Assembly: GCF_014397005.1 (NCBI RefSeq)
Contig: NZ_JACGWS010000001.1
Span: 558,001 to 622,000, forward strand
DNA from: Kordia aestuariivivens
GTDB lineage: Bacteria; Bacteroidota; Bacteroidia; Flavobacteriales; Flavobacteriaceae
Direction of reading: 5' to 3'
DNA length: 64,000 bases
Shown here: piece by piece, positions 60,480-64,000 of the stretch
How positions within the stretch are numbered: position 1 is the stretch's first letter
Layout of the letters: each line of letters opens with the position of its first letter
Program-made: the position numbers and the translations under genes
The notes under the pieces: generated by a model
Told to the model about the DNA's origin: nothing
Databases searched by the model: none
Seen by the model: the letters and a program-made list of their open reading frames with translations, nothing else

Positions 60480-61570
60480 TGCGTTGGTTTTGAAGTCATA
60501 TTAGCTATAAAGATACCAAAATGAATGATAATTAAAAAGATTTCGAGAATCGGCAGCAAATAGAGCGTGTCTTGTTCTTTCAATTTACTTGCTGCAAAAC
60601 CGAGTATGAAATATTGAATGATGATTCTAAAACCTAAAACAATAAGTGCATATTGCCATGCTGAAGTGCATAGAAGTATAATAGCAAGAATCCAAAATAG
60701 CAACTGCGTTGTAAAGAAGGTTCCGAGTAAAAATTTATGAATGAATTTATAGTGTGATGACGTACTTACGTGTCTTCTTTTTTGTTGAAACCAGGTGCCA
60801 AAACTTGTTTTTGACTTTGAAATGGTAAAACTATTTTTAGCGAAACAAATGGCTGTGTTTTTACCAGAAGCCGCATCTTTAATGAACAAATCATCATCAC
60901 CAGATCGTATTTTCATGTGATTGATGAAACCGCTAACTTTGTAAAATTCATCTCTGTGATACGCTAAGTTTCGCCCAACTGCCGTATACGGAATGCCTAT
61001 TTTTGCATAACTAAACGCTTGAATAGCTGCCATTAAAGTTTCAAACCGAATCAAAAGGTTTAGAAACGAATATTTTTTCTTCGCGTAAGCGCCATACCCA
61101 ATAATAATTTTCTTCTTACTCGAAAAACGTTGCGCCATTTCAGTCAACCAATGTTTTGTGGCTGGCACGCAATCTGCATCTGTAAAGACAAGGAAGTCGT
61201 TTGTTGCGGCTTTAATTCCGAGTGTTAAGGCGTATTTTTTATTTCCCCAAAAAGCTTCATTATTTTCAACATCGACAACTTTTATATTGTTGTTTTCTTT
61301 TTGAAATTGTTCCATGACTTCCAATGTTTCATCAGATGAAGCATCATTAATCAATACAATTTCGAAGTTTTTATACGATTGTTGTAAAAGTTGGGGAAGT
61401 AACTGTTGAAGGTTTTCTACTTCGTTTTTGGCACAAACAATGACAGAAACAGGAATGTCGTACTGTTTACTTTTTTTATCCTTCGCGAAAGCAAAAGCAC
61501 CAAAAGTTAAAAAATAAATGATTTGAATAGCTGCAATGGCTATGAAAACGTAGAGTAGGAGTAAAATCAT
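60470..61570 (-). CDS. Membrane-bound family 2 glycosyltransferase
   Basis: 366 aa. One N-terminal span, then GT-A domain: IPVSVIVCAKNEVENLQQLL, IVLINDASSDETLEVM, DFLVFTDADCVPATKHW (DxD), and SGDDDLFIKDAASGK, QQKRRHVSTSSHY (QxxRW-like). Two to three C-terminal spans follow (LLFWILAIILLCTSAWQYAL). Transfers an unknown sugar at the membrane, probably in surface polysaccharide or glycolipid synthesis. First gene of the operon with the sigma factor and Nramp gene. Confidence 0.92.
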   Translation of the reverse strand: MILLLLYVFIAIAAIQIIYFLTFGAFAFAKDKKSKQYDIPVSVIVCAKNEVENLQQLLPQLLQQSYKNFEIVLINDASSDETLEVMEQFQKENNNIKVVDVENNEAFWGNKKYALTLGIKAATNDFLVFTDADCVPATKHWLTEMAQRFSSKKKIIIGYGAYAKKKYSFLNLLIRFETLMAAIQAFSYAKIGIPYTAVGRNLAYHRDEFYKVSGFINHMKIRSGDDDLFIKDAASGKNTAICFAKNSFTISKSKTSFGTWFQQKRRHVSTSSHYKFIHKFLLGTFFTTQLLFWILAIILLCTSAWQYALIVLGFRIIIQYFILGFAASKLKEQDTLYLLPILEIFLIIIHFGIFIANMTSKPTHWK

Positions 61571-61587
61571 AAAAGGGGCGAAGCTAC

Positions 61588-61794
61588 TTACTGATGTTGA
61601 GGTTCAGCACAAGATTCAAACTCTTCTGGTAGTTTTCCGCAAAATCCACAGGCATCACCATCTTTATTTAACATAGGATTTTGACTTGCACAGGTTCCTG
61701 CAAATTTACCATCTTTCTGTGCCCAAATTTTAATTGCAATTCCTGCAACGCCAACTAGTAGTAAACCAATTGTTAATAATACAAGTTTTATCAT
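61588..61794 (-). CDS. Small membrane-anchored Cys-rich protein
   Basis: 68 aa from the Met at 61792-61794 (a longer frame to 61851 exists but its extra N-terminus is polar and the TM then lies inside). One span (KLVLLTIGLLLVGVAGIAIK) and a periplasmic tail with four cysteines (GTCASQNP, DACGFCGKLPEEFESC), which could bind metal or form disulfides. Common in flavobacteria next to envelope genes; function unknown. Confidence 0.7.
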   Translation of the reverse strand: MIKLVLLTIGLLLVGVAGIAIKIWAQKDGKFAGTCASQNPMLNKDGDACGFCGKLPEEFESCAEPQHQ

Positions 61795-62040
61795 CTGAAT
61801 GAATTTTTCTGTCCTCAATAAATCTGGCGCAAAGATACGGTTTTTTTGCAAGATTCATAAGTGAGAATGGGCGAATAACATATTAACAATTACAAATATT
61901 CTGAATAATAAGCTACAAGTGATAAATAGGGAGGTAAAGATAAAATATGCTTTTCAGACATCTAATTGTTAGTAAGTTATCATTTTTTATGAAGGTTTTT
62001 TCTTTATATTGAAATTGCTAATCATTAAAATATAACAATT

Positions 62041-62718
62041 ATGAAGAAGTATTTCGCTGAAATTTTTGGAACATTCTGGCTTGTATTTGGCGGTTGCGGA
62101 AGCGCAATTTTTGCTGCTACTGTAGATTACGGAATTGGATATGCAGGCGTAGCATTGGCTTTTGGTTTAACCGTATTGACAATGGCGTATGCTGTTGGAC
62201 ATATTTCGGGCGGACATTTTAATCCCGCAGTTTCCATAGGACTTTGGGCAGGAGGAAAGTTTTCTGGTAAAGATTTGCCAGGTTACATTGTTTCTCAACT
62301 CGTTGGCGCAATTTTAGCCGCAGGTGCATTGTATTTAATTCTTACGAGTTCAGATAAAGCAATTGGAGGTTTTGCCGCCAATGGATATGATAGTTTATCG
62401 CCTGATGGATATAGTATGATGTCTGCGTTTATTGCTGAATTTTTACTGACCGCTTTTTTCTTACTTGTGATTTTAGGAAGTACCAGCGAAAAAGCTCCAA
62501 AAGGATTTGCACCTATTGCTATTGGATTGTGTTTAACGTTGATTCACTTAATCAGTATTCCGATTACAAACACTTCTGTAAATCCAGCACGATCTACAAG
62601 TCAAGCATTATTTGCTGGAGGCGATTATTTGCCACAAACCTGGTTGTTTTGGGTTGCGCCAATATTAGGAGCAATCGTAGCAGGGTTTATTTACAAAGCA
62701 TTATTTAATAAAGCATAA
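62041..62718 (+). CDS. aqpZ: Aquaporin Z-type MIP channel
   Basis: 225 aa, six spans. Both NPA loops: [20 protein letters not shown] and [20 protein letters not shown]. Selectivity-filter residues fit water channels (His in [10 protein letters not shown], Arg after the second NPA). The start [20 protein letters not shown] is characteristic of AqpZ. Monocistronic with a terminator at 62741. Confidence 0.97.
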   Translation: MKKYFAEIFGTFWLVFGGCGSAIFAATVDYGIGYAGVALAFGLTVLTMAYAVGHISGGHFNPAVSIGLWAGGKFSGKDLPGYIVSQLVGAILAAGALYLILTSSDKAIGGFAANGYDSLSPDGYSMMSAFIAEFLLTAFFLLVILGSTSEKAPKGFAPIAIGLCLTLIHLISIPITNTSVNPARSTSQALFAGGDYLPQTWLFWVAPILGAIVAGFIYKALFNKA

Positions 62719-62740
62719 CTAACATAATTGAAACACTAAA

Positions 62741-62772
62741 GAATCCTGTTTTCCCATGAAACAGGATTTTTT
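62741..62772 (+). terminator. Intrinsic terminator behind aqpZ
   Basis: AATCCTGTTTT / AAACAGGATT stem with T-run. Confidence 0.85.
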
Positions 62773-62817
62773 ATGGAATAATTATTGCTATCTTGTAGTA
62801 GGTTTTTTTAATGAAAA

Positions 62818-63348
62818 ATGAACGCTATGAAATATTTAGGAATGCTATTCGTACTCATGCTTTTTGTAGCATGTAACGCGCCAAGAGTTGTATATGATTA
62901 TGATAAGAACATGGATTTTACAACGTATAAAACGTATAATTTTTTCCCAAATATTGAAACAGGTTTAAGTGAACTTGATGACAAACGCTTGTTTCGCCAA
63001 ACGGATTCCATTTTACAATCGCGCGGATTTGTGCGAACGGCAACGCCCGATTTTTATATCAATGTAGAAGTAAATGCTTTTGAACCAGATCAAAATAGTG
63101 CAGTTGGCGTAGGCGTTGGCGGTGGCGGACGTAATGTAGGTGGCGGAATTTCTATTGGATTGCCGATTGGAAATACAAAACTAAATCAACAATTAGTATT
63201 TGACTTTGTCGATGTTCGAAAAGATGAATTGTATTGGCAAGCTGTCGCAGAAGGTTATTACAAAGAAAAAGCAACACCACAAGAACGCGAAACGTATTTT
63301 AGAACTGTTTTGTTGAAAGTGTTGGAGAAGTATCCACCGAAAAGATAG
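62818..63348 (+). CDS. DUF4136 domain lipoprotein
   Basis: 176 aa. Lipoprotein signal (YLGMLFVLMLFVAC, Cys19). The mature part starts with the family pattern VVYDYDKNMDFTTYKTYNFF and ends KATPQERETYFRTVLLKVLE; a Gly-rich loop (VGVGVGGGGRNVGGGISIG) lies in the middle. The start ATG may be at 62818 or at 62827 (MKYLGM). DUF4136 proteins are outer-membrane-associated with unknown function. Confidence 0.9.
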   Translation: MNAMKYLGMLFVLMLFVACNAPRVVYDYDKNMDFTTYKTYNFFPNIETGLSELDDKRLFRQTDSILQSRGFVRTATPDFYINVEVNAFEPDQNSAVGVGVGGGGRNVGGGISIGLPIGNTKLNQQLVFDFVDVRKDELYWQAVAEGYYKEKATPQERETYFRTVLLKVLEKYPPKR

Positions 63349-63394
63349 TTGTTAGTATTGAGAATTGAAATTTTTAATTTTTAATTTTTAATTT

Positions 63395-63458
63395 TGAAAA
63401 CTGAAAACTGAAAACTGAAAACTGAAAACTGAAAACTGAAAACTGAAAACTGAAAACT
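63395..63458. repeat. Tandem GAAAACT heptamer repeat (about nine copies)
   Basis: 7-bp unit repeated between the lipoprotein gene and the murB stop, preceded by TTTTTAATTTTTAATTTT. Similar in unit length to 58637-58712. Confidence 0.9.
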
Positions 63459-64000
63459 AGATCACATTCACTTCTGCTTCAATCGCTATGTTGAATTTTT
63501 CTAAAACAGTTTCTTGAATTTTTTTCGCTAAGGCGAGAATTTCCGCGCCAGTTGCATTGTCGTAATTCACCAAAACCAATGCCTGATTTTTATGCACGCC
63601 AGCATCTCCATATCGTTTCCCTTTGAAACCACATTGCTCAATGAGCCAACCTGCCGGAACTTTAATTTCGGTGTCTGAAATTACATAATGCGGTATCGTT
63701 GAGTGAGAAGCTTCAAGCGTATCAAAATCAGCTTTTGAAATCACAGGGTTTTTAAAGAAACTTCCACTATTTCCAATCTCTTTTGGGTTTGGTAATTTAC
63801 GTTCGCGAATTGCAATGACCGCATCGCTTACATTTTTAATCGTAGGATTTGTGATGTTATTATGTGCCAATTCTTCCTGAATAGCACCATACGAAGTATT
63901 TAGTTTGTGATTTTTATGCGTTAACTTGAAAACAACAGAAGTGATGATGTATTTTCCTTTCGCTTCATTCTTGAAGATTGAATTTCGATAGCCAAAATTA
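63457..64000 (-). CDS. murB: UDP-N-acetylenolpyruvoylglucosamine reductase, C-terminal part
   Basis: Partial; the frame is open to the right window edge (FGYRNSIFKNEAKGKYIITS upstream of any Met, so the gene starts outside). The C-terminal MurB domain is clear: SVVFKLTHKNHKLNTSYG, then IRERKLPNPKEIGNSGSFFK (with the catalytic Ser), PAGWLIEQCGFKGKRYGDAG and HKNQALVLVNYDNATGAEIL. MurB reduces the enolpyruvyl group to form UDP-MurNAc. Confidence 0.96.
   Translation of the reverse strand, partial: NFGYRNSIFKNEAKGKYIITSVVFKLTHKNHKLNTSYGAIQEELAHNNITNPTIKNVSDAVIAIRERKLPNPKEIGNSGSFFKNPVISKADFDTLEASHSTIPHYVISDTEIKVPAGWLIEQCGFKGKRYGDAGVHKNQALVLVNYDNATGAEILALAKKIQETVLEKFNIAIEAEVNVI

Noticed and set aside
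1-64000. tRNA, rRNA or tmRNA genes, especially as integration target
   Set aside because: No cloverleaf, CCA end or rRNA motif was seen; the island border lies in lpxK instead.

Overview
The window is AT-rich DNA from a Bacteroidetes bacterium, most likely a marine flavobacterium of the Kordia type. This is inferred from flavobacterial gene neighbourhoods, sequence style and GG-leader peptides; no rRNA or species marker is present. Both flanks are chromosomal. On the left are a zinc-ribbon protein (partial), a Nif3-like protein and lpxK. On the right are a hybrid histidine kinase, gap, a LRR-Roc-TIR giant protein, lipA, a glycosyltransferase/ECF sigma/Nramp operon, aqpZ, a DUF4136 lipoprotein and murB (partial).

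Between them (about 3.15-50.2 kb) lies a genomic island inserted at the 3' end of lpxK. A 23-bp direct repeat that contains the lpxK stop codon occurs at 3149-3171, 17511-17533 and 50205-50227. A tyrosine integrase lies just inside the right copy. The right copy still carries the intact hairpin terminator that the left copies have lost. The middle copy is attached to a 280-bp displaced lpxK tail, so the island is composite.

Left part (3.4-17.3 kb): a cassette of a TPR-AraC regulator, a short GG-leader Cys peptide, a subtilase and a lipoprotein; then a RiPP-type operon. That operon encodes a GG-leader precursor with an Asp/Pro core, a CPBP protease, an HExxH-like putative peptide hydroxylase, a secreted amidohydrolase, a C39 peptidase-ABC exporter and a HlyD adaptor. 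A membrane AraC-type regulator follows. Middle part (17.3-31.6 kb): a second, enlarged cassette (TPR-AraC regulator, Cys-rich GG peptide, and two subtilase + M23 peptidase pairs with accessory proteins); a small HTH-like gene with an array of 21-bp phased repeats; a large lipoprotein with a four-TM partner; and a second copy of the membrane AraC regulator block. Right part (31.8-50.2 kb): a YwqK-like protein, a five-gene type I restriction operon with an embedded MBL-fold protein and PD-(D/E)XK nuclease, a binding-protein/radical SAM/EamA trio, and the mobile-element core (small proteins, replication-like protein, HTH regulator, integrase).

The most interesting items are the GG-peptide operon with its unusual HQxxH enzyme, the twice-occurring regulator/GG-Cys-peptide/subtilase cassette with cassette-specific palindromes, the two opposed 21-bp-phased repeat arrays, and a structured leader shared by two otherwise unrelated genes. 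All functional statements come from reading motifs by eye; no database search was run.
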